A DNA stretch of 64,000 bases from Acanthosoma haemorrhoidale (taxonomy: Eukaryota; Arthropoda; Insecta; Hemiptera; Acanthosomatidae): contig OV884015.1 of assembly GCA_930367205.1 (NCBI GenBank), forward strand, positions 3,472,001 through 3,536,000, written 5' to 3'. The position numbers and the translations under genes were made by a program. Below the pieces are notes generated by a model that worked only from the letters and a program-made list of their open reading frames with translations, had not been told where the DNA came from and searched no databases. This document shows positions 12,401-23,913 of the stretch, piece after piece (the stretch's first letter is position 1; each line of letters starts with the position of its first letter).

Positions 12401-15400
12401 CCCCCCCCCCAGGTTGATGAGACCCACGGAGGAGAGTACACTTGCACGCCCTACAACGACCTGGGTACACTGGGCCCATCGCCTAGGATACGTGTGGTTG
12501 TACAGCACCCACCAGTCTTCACCTTAACTCCCCACAACATGTACCTCAGAAGGGCGGGCGACAGCATTCTCATGCCCTGCGACGCTCTGGACGGAGACTC
12601 TGCTCATCGACCAACCATCCTCTGGTTCAAGGTGAGCCTTATCCCACAGTCCTTCGTCATAGTCTTTTGGAAACGGAACTGGGTCTGTAAGAAGACAAAA
12701 AGTGTCGCCATTTTCTATGATAAGTAGTGCTCATTGTGAAGCAAAATAAAGCATTTAATGGAAGCACTTAAATTATATTAAAGTTGAACTTTTCAGTATC
12801 GGATTTTATTACAACGATTCAAATTCATAATTCTTAATCTGAGTTATTTAATTTTCTACATATATAAGGTGATAAAGCAAGAAAAAAACAAAATATGTAT
12901 TTTAACATAAAAATTGAAAAAAAATATTGGTAAAGATTTTAGTTATATATTCAATATAAATTCAATTTAATCAGCAGTCACCATTTAACAATAACACTTA
13001 TAAAGGCAATTATTTTTTAACAATAATAAAAATAACTAAATAAGTTTAATATAAATTGATCGATTGATACGATTTATACACTTACATATCCGTCCTGAAT
13101 AGCGAAGACTTTTGAATTGTTTGTTTGAATTTGGTTACTCTCTAGTTTAAAATTTTGGAATGATACTTAATAAATTTTTAGACAATTTATCATTGAGTAG
13201 TTAATAAGTTTATATGTATAAAATATATACCAGTAGTGGATTATTAAAATATTCTTATAAACGTATTTATATATAAATTGAAATAATATATCAACACTTA
13301 AACAATTGCAACTTCCATAAAGAATATCTTGAATACAAAGTTGAGTGCCCTCGAAAATGCCAATGATTAAATTTCTCAAAATATTATGTTTAATGTAATT
13401 AAAATCTATGCTTTCACTTCCAAATATTAAACCTAGCAGCTCATTGTTATTAAGATCTGAACTAATCAATTTCTCTTTCTGTTTTTTAACTTACATTTAT
13501 TGGATTTTTTACTTTTATATGTTTATTTGACTTACTTATATATGTTTAATAACATGCCTAATAATCAATTATTTATTATAAGAAAATCACTTAAATATTG
13601 TAAGCACTGTATCAGTGTTATTGAAATGATGAAATGGCAATATTTTGTTTATTTTATTTTGTAATCTAATTGCATTATTAAATAATTACCTATATATGTA
13701 TATATATATATATACATCAGTGGATTCTTGAGTAAGTACAATTGTAATGAAAAATTATATGTATTAAACTGTCTCCAACTTTTTCCACGGTTATCTATTG
13801 TTCTTGGTCAAATTTTTAGTTAATTTATTATAAATTAATCATTAATAATCAGTAACTTTTTAACAAAAATATTTTACGATAAATAATAACATCTGATTCT
13901 TGAGGAGTATGAACGTCCTTTTGATTGAGCTCCCAGTATTCTTTGAAAAATAACATTGGATAATAAAGAGAAAAATACATCTAAGAGTAAGATTGTGAAC
14001 AAATGGCCAAGAAAGAATGGTAATGAATATTAAAACATTGGGATTCCAGAGTTATTTATGGGACAAGTAACTAAACAAATTTCAAAGGAGTGAAGATGAA
14101 ATTGTTTGTTTCCTTCTTGATTGATTGGTAATATTTTAAATCTTAAATTTACTACTCTAAGACAAAGTTTTCTCAATTATTCACAGTTTTAACAAATTTA
14201 TATTTATTACTAACAAATCTTTCACCCTATATTTGTTTTCATTTTTAAATTTAAGATTTGATTTTGATAATCAATGATATTAATAACAGTTATAAAATGT
14301 CACCTACCCAACAGAAAAAGGTAACGTATTTAATTCTACTTTCTTACTAGTGGCTTCAAGAAGAATCTTCCGTTCATACCTGTTCCAGATAATCTTCTTC
14401 AGCTTGCCACATTGACTGACTAATGCAACCTCTCTTGTGAAACAAACTTCTGCTAGATTCTTCATAAAACTGAAATTAAAAAACACTTTATTCTGTCACA
14501 TTGTACCCTGAAAATAGGGAAAAGGAACAATAGCAGACAAAAAAAAGAAAAATATATATACCATTATACTGACATGATTGGCTTATAAGTAATAAAGGAC
14601 AAATGTGCATATGTGATGACTTCAATGAACCAACATAATTTTGAAACTGAAAACATAAAATAGTAGAGATGAATGGCATTTGCTAACAATTGTAACTAGG
14701 AACGAACATATGGGAAATATAGGAATTATTACAAGGGGAAAAAGGGTGTATTAAATGAACAAAATTAACAAATAAAAATAATTAGAATGAAAAATTATGA
14801 ATTGGGGGGAGATAAGGAACTGGTAAAGTGTAAATTTAAAAATTTGGAGTTGATCAATGTCGAACATTGATGGGAATAAAGTTCCAAAGGTTTGCGGCAC
14901 GGATAAGAAAAGAACGGTCCGAGAAAGCAGATTTGTGTGATGGGAAATATAGGTCGGATGGATGAGATCTAGTATTGGGAATTCGATAGCCGATTTAAAT
15001 TGGAAGAGGTTCTAAAGGTAAGGAGGGTTTTTAGTCATGATAATCATGAAGATCCACTGAAGTATTGGTGATGGGGTACGGCGATCCCAACTCAGAGTAG
15101 CATTGTTAAATTCGACAGTCCCTGAGGATTGGAAGGATCACCCCATGACAATGAACTCTATTACCAATGACAATATTGCAACCTACAGTCATATTTGTTC
15201 TTTGGTACCATGGCTGTCATGATGATATGGCCCATTTAATACCTAATAACCCCCATTGCTTCCTGTACCACGTTTCTCACATCATCTCCTACCCTAGAGG
15301 GCCCATTCCACACCTCAATTCCTTTTCTTTATCTGGTATAACCAGAGACTGCCAATTGAGAATCCACCCTTCCATATACCTTATTAAATTAATGTTGAAA

Positions 15401-18400
15401 TGTTCTCGAAGTTGCTGAACGGAGGATTACTTGCTTGATTGGCTATACTTGTATTTCTTGTGCTCTCGTCAAATAAAATACTACTGTGGCCATACAATTA
15501 ATGCATCTATCATGCATTTAAACTTTAAACTGTGCTCTAGTTATTTTCTCAGCTTACAGCTATCTTGGATATAACAATCAAACCTGCTCAAGCATTGTAA
15601 TTGTTTATTTTGCATCACGTATACCTATTATAAAATATGTTAAACCTATATCTCTCTCGCTCTCTGAAGAAACTCAGGCAAAAAAAGTGCACCCTTATTT
15701 GGGTATTCATTGTACTTACTCCTGGTCTAACATCAACATCAAATAATAATATGCAGTAAAGGTGAACATTAAGTAGCTAACATATCTTCATCTCGCTCAC
15801 TTAACCTTTATTTACTAAATCAAGAATTTTTGTTGTTTAGGTTTAACATGTTTTCGCTGATAACCTTCATTATATTGTTTATAATGAATGACTAACTGCC
15901 ACTAACAGCAGTATCTGGTGTAACATAACCATCTAACCTCCACAGACTGGTTATTAATCAACAAACTAAATATTTAAAAAAAAATGTTTGCCTTACTGAC
16001 CATTGCATTTTTAACCTATTTTAATGTCCATGCATTCAATCACATCCTAACTGCATCATATTGATAATAACTTTTAACAATTACACTGCATAGAAGAAAA
16101 AGTAAATAAAATCATAAATTAAAAAAACCTAAGATCAATAATTAATAAAAGTTTGAAAAACACTAGCTTAATGGAATATTTTTTTGGTATAGTTAGGTTT
16201 TGGATGGGGTAAATAACATTACCACTGGGGTTTAGATAAATATAAAAGAAATATTCACCAACGATGGGCATGGCTTGTAAAATTTCTAGTTCCAAGTTCG
16301 TGCATTTAGAGATGAATATGCAAACAAAAGTGACACAAATAGCTAAATACATTTTGGAACCTACCAAAGTTAATGTAATAATTGCATTACTCAAAATATA
16401 ATAAAAGTGTCTTTAATTAATTAAACGGCCTGCCTAACTGCAATTATTAGACCTACTTTGATAGCTATGTTTTAATAAAGATATTGTAAATTATTTAGCA
16501 CAATGGTAAAAATATTTATTCAATTGAAACATGTACAACAAATTTTAAAAATAAAAATTTGTAATAAACACTCAGACATGGATTCAATCCACCTGGTTCT
16601 AAAATACAAAATTTATTATTATTGTGGTAAAACCCTTATGGGGCCTTTCAGCTTTAAATTAAACCCATGTTATATTATAGCTCACAAAGGGATAAAAATG
16701 GCCGAGGTAGAAGATGTAGTTGTTAGGTGGCACTGAGGAGAGTAGACCTCTCAAAATTTATTTATATTTTGAAAACCTGTTTTGTTTAATTCTCACTTAA
16801 GTAGCTGAGCTGCTTATATCTGTGCTCAGATGACAAGATGTTATATGTAACTTTTCCTAACACAGAGATTTTTTCACATTTCCGAGTCTATAAGTACTAT
16901 AGTATCATGAAAAATCACAAAGTTGTTTTACACGAGTGAACGTTTTACCAATGACAGTTGGCTATAATTTATAGTATCTTTTTATAACACTTATAGACGC
17001 TGGAATGTGAAAAAATCTCTGTTTTAGGAAAAGTTACATATAACATCTTGTCATCTGAGCACAGATATTCCCTCAGAAACTGAGTGAAATCTGACCAGGC
17101 CCATCCCGGCAGTTAGAAGTCAATATGCTAACTAATGTGCTACAGAGACCGTTTCACTTTTACTGCCTACAAAATAAATAAAAATGTTTGCCCGAAATTC
17201 AAGTTGAGAGCGAGACTGAGGTAAGTTAACAAGTTAATGAGTGGAGGGTATAAACTAAATGTGGCATGGGTGGGTGTACTTGAGACAGAAGGACGGGAGC
17301 CCCCTTCCGGAGAGGGCGACAGTATCCGGGGGCAACCTGACCATCATCAACATCAAGGAGAGCGACCGAGGGCTGTACCAGTGTGTTGCCTCCAACGAAG
17401 CAGCTACTATCTCCGCAGACACAGAGCTGCTCATTGAGGGCAGTGCACCGAGGGGTCCTTACAACCTCACCGGCAACGTCACCTACACCTCTGTCACCCT
17501 CAGTTGGAGACCAGCGACCCCCGCCACATCTGACCAGTACAGTGTCTGGTGAGTACTCTTCATATTCTTCTTGATTAATTAAATTAAATGTTGTCTTGTT
17601 GAAAATAAAATATTGCACAATTTTTTGAATAAAAGAAAAAATGGCTGATATTGATGACAGTTTTAGTAAATTTTTGTCCACTAAAACCTCAACACTTCCA
17701 TAACATGTGATCAAACAGGAAATAGAGTTCTTTAATTAGAAAGCTTAGCCAGTATGAAAGGTATTTATTTATTAATTTCCAAGTATTTGAGGACAGTTCA
17801 TTATTTTTCATATGGTTGATTTTATTTATAGCACCATCTTGGCATATAGGACATCAAGAAGTATAATTTAATACCCTATTTCAAAATTATAGCATTTTAA
17901 AAAATATCACTCTCCTTAAGTGTCAACCCATACTTCCGGAGATGGTGTTTGATGAAAGGACAAGAGATTTTAAAGGGTTTCCATTGTCTGTTGGCATTCA
18001 GTGGGTGTAATTTGTACATTAATATATGTAATACGTTGATATGTTATCATAAAATAATGATTGTAAAATAAAAGACGGAAAATCGATAAATGTGACAAAA
18101 ATTGCTTTATTTTTCTTACTTAACAATATTTCTCAAACTGCACACCATATAAAATGTTTTTGCACATTCAAGTCTCAGTAGAAAAGGACCTCAGTGTATA
18201 AGTATCTCTAAGTCTAATAGCAGAATCATAAATACCAGAATAGAAATACAAACAAGTGGGTGAAAACACAACATTCCTGTTTTATTTTATGAAAAAAATA
18301 AAACAATAAAACTAGAGCAACAGGATCTCCAGATCCACTACCAGACTCCACTGTTGTTCTCTCTCAGGAAGTCCCAGGTTTGAACCTCACTTCAACTTTT

Positions 18401-20242
18401 TCTTTTACAGCAAACCCTATTTAAAATCATAACCAGTGGTACAATAATTAACAAAAGAAAAAATTATGTAATCGATTTTAATTAGCTTATGTGAAAGGGT
18501 TCGAGCTGCTGATGGTGCAGAATGGAGAACTGTTAAAGCGTCCGGAGACAGAGCAACAATCAGTTCGTTAGATCCAGGCAGGGAATATGAGTTCATGGTT
18601 CTTGTCCAGGACTACAATGGAGACGGAATGTTTTCAAAGCCTATCAAGTTAAAAACAAAAGGTGGCAATATTTTGTTTGTCATTAAAAACAAATTTTATT
18701 GTTTTGAATTATAATTAACCAGAAATATTGTTCTGTTCTTCAGGAAAGCCTGTTGAAGCACAAGGCAGTACACCGACAGCATCACAAAGTATAATGGGTA
18801 AGAGTATATTTATAGATATTAACTTTCAAAAGACCTTTTCAATTTTTATTACATTTTTAAAACGAGTAAAATAATATGATTTTATTCAGCTATGATTCTT
18901 AAATTGTTGGGATAATAGCTGACATCAGTGGAATAATCCTAAATGTCTTAAAAATTCGCTTATACTTCAATAGGTCAATAGGATATAAGAGATTATGTTA
19001 GCACTAAAATTACTATCTTTTATTTTGACTAGTTGAACTGTGAATACCTTATATTAGTTAACAAAAGTCTTCGCACTACATAGATATCGAGAGGATGGAA
19101 TGCTATTGATCCAAGTGTTCACTACCTTAGAATATATTTGGACAAGACACAGAGCAGATCAAGAGACTAAATAAACATCTACAGTCAAACACCACTACAA
19201 CACACCCATATATTACAGACACTTATCCCTGTTCTGTACAGTAGTGCATTAGCAAGCTTGCAGCCACTACAAAACAAAATACTCTGGCTACATCTTGTGA
19301 TGTCACTCCATAATGTAACAATGCGAGGGAACAACTAGGAATAATATAACATGACCCCTCCATGGGATGTAATGGTAAGTTTTTTTAGATAGTCAGGACC
19401 GATTACTTTTTAGATGGTCATCTTACAATTAGTTACCTTCCTTTAAACTTGGAAGGAAAACTGTTAATATAATTTCCCTAATCTTACATAAGAACATTTC
19501 TGTTTAGATGATGACAAGCCTCAGAGAGTGCGAGTGAGCCCTACAGAAGAGGGCTACCTGCTGGAATGGGAACCGCCAGCGTCCGGACAGGTGGAGTACT
19601 ATAGGCTGTTCTGGGCTGAAGGCTCTTTAGATGCCATCCCTGTCATAATAGACACAACTCATCCTTCTTACTTAGGTAAGTCAACGATAATCATCCAACT
19701 ACTGCTCACTAATCCACCAACACATCAACTACTTTCAAAAAGTTCAACTACTTTCAGTTATTCTTTTCATTTGCATGATTGAGAAATATTTCACTCTTTC
19801 ACCTACAATTAAAAGTTACACTTTTTTTTTTACGGCTCAGTATATAGATACTTATTAGAAAGAATTTTAGTGGTCAATGTCTGCATAAAGGTCAGGGAAT
19901 CAGGAGCCACCCAGTTCCCGATTAAAAAGAACTGATATGTAGAAAGTCAAAAATATAGTTAGTTCTCACATTAAATAATTTATGTATTTAATTTGCCTCC
20001 TAGTTGGTGATCTGCAAGAAGGAGCAGTGTATCATTTCCAAGTGAAGGCAGTGACGGTGAACAATTCAGAATCCACCAGCGACACATTCATCCTCCACGT
20101 TCCGATGTACCAGGCTGCCTCAGTGGCATATGTCTTTGCAGGTCTGGTCGGGTTCACACTGGCTGCAGCCCTCATTTGTGCCTACACCAACAGGCTGTAC
20201 TTTCAGAAGAAAATAGAAGGGCTCAAATCTACAAGGCACTGA
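6449..20242 (+). CDS. bdl: Borderless, Ig/FN3 single-pass cell-adhesion protein (5' partial)
   Basis: Exons: 6449-6662, 7678-7944, 11569-11759, 12413-12631, 17289-17548, 18498-18661, 18744-18797, 19508-19675, 20004-20242. Phases chain without a break and give 591 residues to the TGA. Order: second half of Ig1 (GWFEC), Ig2 (residues about 72-160, VRMEC...LYVC), Ig3 (GILDC...EYTCTPYND), Ig4 (LMPCD...LYQCVASNE), two FN3 domains (about 325-440 and 458-545), one membrane helix (about 551-573) and an 18-residue tail. In Drosophila, Borderless is an IgSF protein with four Ig and two FN3 domains acting in axon-glia and photoreceptor adhesion. The exon-to-exon wording matches it closely, including WEKDGFLFD and NVPGVF, and argues against the five-Ig relative Turtle. 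The start codon, signal peptide and first half of Ig1 lie upstream of the window. The 11760 intron has a GC donor. The tail looks shorter than I recall for the fly protein. Confidence 0.9.
7407..7540 (-). repeat. Possible diverged dispersed repeat, copy B
   Basis: This is the weak partner of 3598-3770, sharing GTCGACGAG, CTCCCCCAA and CGGCGCAT in order. It lies in the first visible bdl intron, inside a G+C-richer patch (about 6960-7560) that looks unlike the AT-rich introns around it and is probably an old insertion. Confidence 0.25.
7945..11568. other. bdl intron, no further feature recognised
   Basis: A 3.6 kb intron between the Ig2 and Ig3 exons, with donor GTGAGT and acceptor TTTGCAG. 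It contains a run of about 20 T near 10066. The short open frames (such as 10811-11032) show no domain and no splice context. I see no gene in it. Confidence 0.6.
14380..14469 (-). other. Unidentified antisense exon candidate inside bdl
   Basis: On the minus strand, 90 bp (30 codons, phase 0 at both ends) run open between a good acceptor (TTAATTTCAG) and a GT donor (CAG|GTATGA). They encode an acidic, polar peptide beginning FYEESSRSLF and ending AEEDYLEQ. A second minus frame stays open across the same DNA and beyond the donor to 14304, so a one-base frameshift in an old retrocopy is an alternative. I do not recognise the family and see no partner exon nearby. Confidence 0.25.
14810..15185 (-). 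mobile_element. Decayed LINE fragment, C-terminal ORF2 region
   Basis: On the minus strand the translation contains SDRSFLIRAANLWNFIP preceded by a His/Tyr-rich stretch (DLYFPSHKS). This is the typical C-terminal signature of jockey/I-type non-LTR retrotransposon reverse-transcriptase proteins, where phrases such as R-A-x-x-L-W-N-x-L/I-P are common. Stop codons interrupt the frame on both sides, so only a dead fragment remains. The boundaries are approximate. Confidence 0.6.
16816..17068. mobile_element. Long palindrome (80 bp arms), probable MITE
   Basis: The left arm 16816-16895 and right arm 16989-17068 are inverted copies that match at 76 of 80 positions by my count, separated by a 93 bp spacer. 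The outer ends start ATATCTGTGCTCAGATGACA. A short further match (CTGAG at 16805, CTCAG at 17074) flanks the arms with a small gap. No coding capacity is present. The shape fits a non-autonomous DNA element. It is transcribed within the bdl intron, so the RNA could fold into a long hairpin. Confidence 0.8.
17071..17149 (-). repeat. tRNA-derived SINE-like fragment
   Basis: Read on the minus strand from 17149, the sequence resembles a degenerate tRNA head (GTCTCTGTAGCACATTAGTT, then TAGCA), with the order and spacing of an A box, followed by a TTTCTGAGGG tail. The A-box part is fairly clear and the B box is degraded. It directly abuts the palindrome at 16816-17068. It shares its tail wording with the copies at 47353-47481 and 55565-55650. 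Confidence 0.45.
18256..18303. repeat. Dispersed repeat, copy 1
   Basis: The string GGTGAAAACACAACATTCCT followed by a poly(A)-rich GAAAAAAATA segment matches 23676-23722 (GGTGAAAACATAATATTCCT, then ATGAAAAAAAT) with a few differences. The SINE-like B box at 18376-18386 lies just to its right, so this could be the 3' part of the same insertion. Confidence 0.5.
18320..18400 (-). repeat. tRNA-derived SINE-like fragment
   Basis: The minus strand carries a near-consensus Pol III B box, GGTTCAAACCT (18386-18376), followed by TGGGACTTCCTGAGAGAGAA and, further on, GTCTGGTAG. Those blocks resemble the CTGAGGGAGATGGATCTGGT part of the copy at 55565-55650. It lies in the bdl intron between the two FN3-1 exons. 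The boundaries are approximate. Confidence 0.45.
19095..19345 (+). mobile_element. Decayed LINE fragment (reverse-transcriptase C-terminal part)
   Basis: The plus-strand translation includes HYLRIYLDKTQS and, after stops and frame changes, LQPLQNKILWLHLV. These match the Y-L-G-V/I-x-L-D and L-Q-x-x-Q-N-K blocks found downstream of the reverse-transcriptase core in jockey-type non-LTR elements. The same blocks appear in the better preserved fragment at 32315-32720. It is a dead copy in the bdl intron between 18797 and 19508. Confidence 0.6.
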
Positions 20243-21969
20243 GATCGGCAGAATGAACTGTTCTGTTTTTAAAAATTAATTACATAGGACTAAAGATATG
20301 GTGAATTCAAGATAAATAGACTAAAATGAAACTGAACAAGTTAGCAACTGAAGTTGTTCAACTATTTATGTAATTATAGAATTAGTGCAATAGTCATTGA
20401 AGTGTGTAAATATTTTTTGAATATTTAGTAGTTTGTAAATTATTTGTCAGATGTAACTATTTTTATAATTTAGATTTAAAAAATACTAAGATATACATAT
20501 AGTGATCTCAGAGGATTTCTTGTACCATTAAGGTAATCATTACTATTAGATAAATATAGATTATGTATCATTGGCTTGTTAGGGTTCCATGCCTTGGTGT
20601 ACTAGGCAAGATCACTATTCATAATTACTGGGAATTAGCTACAGCAGGTTAATTAGGGTTGTACTAACTCTTTAGGTCAGTGCACAACGTACTAATAATC
20701 TCTACGTTTGTTAAATATCAAAACTTTATTTGTAACATATCCTTATTTAGCTATTAGTTATTTATATAACCTGTACATAAAAATGACAAATTGCTACTAT
20801 AAAAAAAATTGAAAATTACAACTAACTATAAATATAACAATTTTTCTTTCTGACCTGCCTATTTCTCAATATTTGACAATGAAAAAAATTTCATAAATTC
20901 TAAAACTTTGTAATATATATATACATACATATACCTGTATGTTAGAATTATTGTGTTTATAATAATGATATAAATCCATTGAATAGTAAATATAGCATCA
21001 GCAATTGGGATCTATTAGTTGGTTAAGGAATTTTACATCTTTGTATAGTCTCAGTCGAGAATATCAGTTATTTACTGGTAACGGTTCTGCATAAGATTCA
21101 CTTGACTACGCTCTAGAATGAAGTCCCGGCAATGGGCCCGAGTTTTGTCAGAAATAAATGATCCCTTATTTGTTGGTGTATAAGAGGCAACATTTCTCAA
21201 AATTGGAGTCTTATACACTGAATCCATCCTAAACATTGATTATTTTCCTCAATTGTTTTACTCATTAAAATATATTTGGTTTTTATGTAATCGAACAATC
21301 TGTGAAGATCATCATGGAAATATAAAAAAATTATTCCAAAATTTCAAGCAGTAAATAAAGGCTCGATTTTCAGAATATGGGTAGCAAAGAAATAGTTTTG
21401 TTTTTGGCCAATTTGCTATTTGTTATTTCAGTTTGCTTTAACAGTGAGCCCACAAGAGGCACTTTATCCTTCAGATTGTCAATTAAAAGTATTGAGGTAG
21501 TCATGAGGCCTATAAAAAAATTGGACAATGTTAATTAAAATTTTGTGGTTAAGTAAAAAATAAACAAAATTAAAGATCCTTGCAACAAATATTCTTGCAC
21601 TGTAAACAATTAAGTACAATTTTTGATTCCGCATTTTCTTTGTAAAAAAGAGGGTCCATCTTATACATTGATAAACACCACATTGTCACCGAGATATATA
21701 TTTTTAACATTACTATGCGACATTATATAAACAAACACTTTTATACCCAATAGTCTTATTTATATATTTACATCATCGTGCACACAAGAGGTGAAAAAAA
21801 AACGTAAATTCAAATTAAAGTAAACAAGTCATAGAAAATAAAAGCCAACACAAAATTGTTTTAGGTGCTTATAATAATATAAAAAATAGCCTAAAAGTTG
21901 AAGTAGAAAGCGGGAGAGAAGACATTATAAATAAATAAAAAGACAGACATTGTGAAATGGATTTGACCC
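20243..21969. other. Convergent 3' region between bdl and exportin-1
   Basis: The region contains the bdl 3' UTR and probably the distal end of the exportin-1 transcript. No AATAAA lies close to the bdl stop; the first clear plus-strand AATAAA I see is near 21151. No coding exon is recognisable and the sequence is AT-rich. Confidence 0.5.
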
Positions 21970-23911
21970 ATCACAGACATTTATTGAATGCCTTTAGTTT
22001 TGTTAAAAATTGTTACAATAAAACAAGTACAATTTAACCGCACTTGGTAAAAATGACTTCAGTCTATTGACAAAAAAAATATATATATAAACAAACGTAC
22101 TCATAAATACAACTAAATGTTCGATCTTCATATATATTACAAATGAATCTTATGTCAAAGTCTGCTCATCAAGCTTAAAACAAGCAAAGCAAACAAATAA
22201 AAAGGCAAAAATATCACTACAGTCTCGAAAACAAAATAAGTCGAGAATTACATGTATATTACAAAATATAAGTGGGTGGATTTACAATAAATAAAATGAA
22301 AATAAAGACAATCGATTTAGTTGTTGATACAAAATGCCATTTGGATAACTGTACAAATTCAACAAGTATTCAGCCAATCAGATTATATATTTATTCTTAT
22401 TCTCATAATTCATTTAGTAATTTTTTTGTTTTATTTCATAGATCATTCACACAATCGATACCAATAACGCAACTACGTACCAATATACAAAGGATTTATT
22501 ACCGCACAAACAGAGAAAGGATAAGGGAGGGAGTTTCCATTCACACCAGACCTTACAGACTAAACAACAAGGGCGCAGTTACAGTGAGTGGCAAACGAAG
22601 AGAGATGTAAAAAAAAGAAAACAAAATCGAAACACATATACACCTCATAGAGGTGATTCCTCTTTTTTTTTCTCTTTCTTTGGATAAAACGACGAAGCAT
22701 CACACCACCAAAAGAGAACCACAAGTGATAATGATCGACAACCATATACCTTACAAGTACATGTAAGTATATGCAATTCTCATCACAAAAACTCATAAGG
22801 AAACTCTTTAATATGTATTCTTATTGATATTAATATGTTATTCAACTCAACTAAAAAACACTGCATCATCACTAACATTGATTTATCTATATTCTACAGA
22901 TAGCAACACAAATTTCAAATATAAAAAAAAGTGGGAAACAAACAAAAACTATCTAAGTTCATAACTATATATATAAAAACTCAAACATAGGAACCTAAAC
23001 ATAACTGACAATACGGTGACAGCCGAACAAATACTTCATAAGGATAAAAAATATAAATATATATATATATATATATGTATTTATATCAACAACCACTATT
23101 TATATGTATATATGTACGTATTATAATATACATATATAAACCTTCATATTGATATTGATATTGATATTAAACGATCTAGCTCGTAGATAAATACAGTCTC
23201 AAAAGGTAATCTCTGTTATTTTAAATTAGGTAAGCTGTTGGAATGAATAACGGACAGAACAATATCAACAAGATGTCACTGAACGGTAATGTCATGCTAG
23301 CGGCCGCATTATCTCTTCTCTCTCCTCTCGGCTGGATCGTCATCACCACAACATACATTTTCATCTCTAAAACAAACATGTAATAATAATATTAGCTACA
23401 CACCTAAACATCATTCTCCAAAAAATTTGTTTAAGTAAGCAATTAATAATGATTCTTAATTATTTTTATCACGGTGCCTTAGCACAGGGCTTTGGTCCCA
23501 CTCAACACTAGCGCGCGCTTAATTTGGTAACTTACTCAATATTTATTACTCAATTAATTAATAATCCTTGATATTTCATAGAGCTGAAAATATTTTAGTG
23601 ATCAAATAAATCTCAATATGAAATTTCATGTTCATCTATCAGGGGACTGGCACCACCAGGAACGACCAACAGACATAGGTGAAAACATAATATTCCTGAT
23701 TATGAAAAAAATCAATGAAACCCTAAAAAATAATATACCCTAATCATAATATCTTTAATAATTCTACTTTTTGTGATATTGTGGGTTTTATATCATTTAG
23801 AAAATAAACTAGCGCCTACTATTGAGAAAAAGACAGGAAGAAACAAATATTTGACCGATAGACCTGTACTTAAGTAATACCAAAATTAATAATTAAACTG
23901 ACAGATTTTAC
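21970..23911 (-). other. Exportin-1 3' UTR with a probable UTR intron
   Basis: Three bases after the exportin-1 stop codon (TAA at 23916-23914), the minus strand reads CTAAAG|GTAAAA, a plausible donor at 23911/23910. The nearest good acceptor (TTTGTTTTAG|AGATGA) places a 3' UTR exon starting at 23366. Minus-strand AATAAA candidates include 22500-22495 and 21983-21978. The UTR region holds an (AT)n tract at 23057-23076 and about three GATATT units near 23148-23168. No protein-coding signal is visible. The UTR structure is inferred, not proven. Confidence 0.45.
23676..23722. repeat. Dispersed repeat, copy 2
   Basis: Partner of 18256-18303: the same GGTGAAAACA-ATTCCTG core followed by a poly(A)-rich end. 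It lies in the presumed exportin-1 3' UTR intron. Confidence 0.5.
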
Positions 23912-23913
23912 CT

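Larger units (their letters stand above)
12632..17288. other. bdl intron carrying repeats and an antisense exon candidate
   Basis: A 4.7 kb intron inside the Ig4 domain, with donor GTGAGC. The acceptor is placed at TGAGACAG (17281-17288) because phase 0 and the family alignment require it; its pyrimidine tract is poor. The intron holds a LINE tail (14810-15185), a minus-strand exon candidate (14380-14469), a long palindrome (16816-17068) and a SINE head (17071-17149). Large parts, especially 12780-14280, are extremely AT-rich and otherwise featureless. Confidence 0.6.

Noticed and set aside
18498..18580. Plus-strand frame reading KGFELLMVQNGELLKRPET across the FN3 exon
   Set aside because: It is an out-of-frame reading; the acceptor at 18497 and phase from 17548 give VRAADGAEWRTV, which fits FN3.
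22272..22610. 112-residue plus-strand open frame
   Set aside because: Lies in the presumed exportin-1 3' UTR, AT-rich, no domain, and no promoter or splice support.
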